NCBI GenBank assembly: GCA_040509055.1
Contig: JBEVLT010000432.1
Coordinates: 1 to 5,855 of the forward strand
Source: JAJKIP01 sp040509055
GTDB taxonomy: Bacteria; Bacteroidota; Bacteroidia; Chitinophagales; Chitinophagaceae
DNA length: 5,855 nt
Direction of reading: 5' to 3'
Below the pieces are notes generated by a model, which was not told the DNA's origin, did not search any database, and saw only the letters and a list, made by a program, of their open reading frames with translations. Position numbers and translations under genes: made by a program. This document shows positions 5,699-5,855 of this stretch, one piece after another. The stretch's first letter is position 1; the number at the start of each line of letters is the position of its first letter.

Positions 5699-5855
5699 TA
5701 TCGGCCGGCCTGCAGAGAAACGTAAAGGGAAAATGAGTAAGTAGAAATCCGGCTTCTTTTCTCCAGCCTTCATAGCGATTGTTGATGTGTTTATTACCCG
5801 GTCTTCACAGCCGGAGCAACAAAGAAACCCGGCCGGTTTTAGCCAAAAAGATACA

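Larger units (their letters stand above)
5570..5855. other. Noncoding leader region upstream of the three-gene unit
   Basis: About 286 bp with no supported gene. It should hold the promoter for the minus-strand dehydrogenase-propeller-mannanase unit, but I find no good pair of Bacteroidota -33/-7 elements. It contains a strong hairpin (5612-5630), an inverted repeat CGGAT-N6-ATCCG (5683-5698) and some GGCCGG-rich short palindromes (near 5703-5710 and 5829-5836). A 28-codon minus-strand frame (5773-5687) has no supporting features. The far right end gives no gene boundary. Confidence 0.55.

Noticed and set aside
5687..5773. A 28-codon minus-strand frame in the leader region
   Set aside because: No initiation signal, no recognisable peptide features, and this size is expected by chance.
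5843..5852. Minus-strand TATCTTTTTG at the window edge as a promoter for the dehydrogenase
   Set aside because: The spacing inside the -7 element is wrong or one base off, any -33 box would lie outside the window, and it is nearly 280 bp from the start codon.

Overview
The window looks like chromosomal DNA of a Bacteroidota bacterium, most like the Chitinophaga group. The signs are coding DNA of about half G+C with A/T-rich leaders before starts, few Shine-Dalgarno sites, exported proteins whose signal peptides end in '-AQ' (FAQ, IAQ, MAQ), and the protein families present. The genus is an inference; no rRNA or marker gene is in the window.

Layout from left to right. On the minus strand there is a short exported protein made almost only of the intramolecular chaperone (peptidase S74, endosialidase-chaperone) domain (30-455), preceded in transcription by a small unrecognised protein with one hydrophobic N-terminal segment (526-840). 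A 101-bp divergent intergenic region (841-941) separates these from a plus-strand exported alpha/beta-hydrolase of the esterase D / CE1-like type with an intact Ser-Asp-His triad (942-1835). Only 4 bp beyond its stop lies the end of a convergent minus-strand cluster of three closely spaced genes. In transcription order these are an NADP-type zinc alcohol dehydrogenase of the cinnamyl-alcohol-dehydrogenase/YahK group (5569-4523), an exported protein with an N-terminal jelly-roll-like part and a six-repeat TolB-type beta-propeller (4503-2971), and an exported GH26 beta-mannanase-type glycoside hydrolase (2955-1840). Gaps of 19 and 15 bp suggest one transcript. The remaining 286 bp (5570-5855) is the noncoding leader of that cluster; it carries a strong hairpin and a second inverted repeat.

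Functionally, the GH26 enzyme and the facing esterase could act together on decorated plant or microbial hemicellulose: backbone cleavage plus ester removal outside the cytoplasm. The propeller protein would be an envelope partner of unknown function. The dehydrogenase is cytoplasmic and its link to the glycan genes is unclear. No SusC/SusD pair, regulator, mobile element, CRISPR array or RNA gene is visible. I do not see a convincing novel system. The most unusual items are the stand-alone exported S74 domain lacking the self-cleavage serine and the dehydrogenase-propeller-mannanase gene order.
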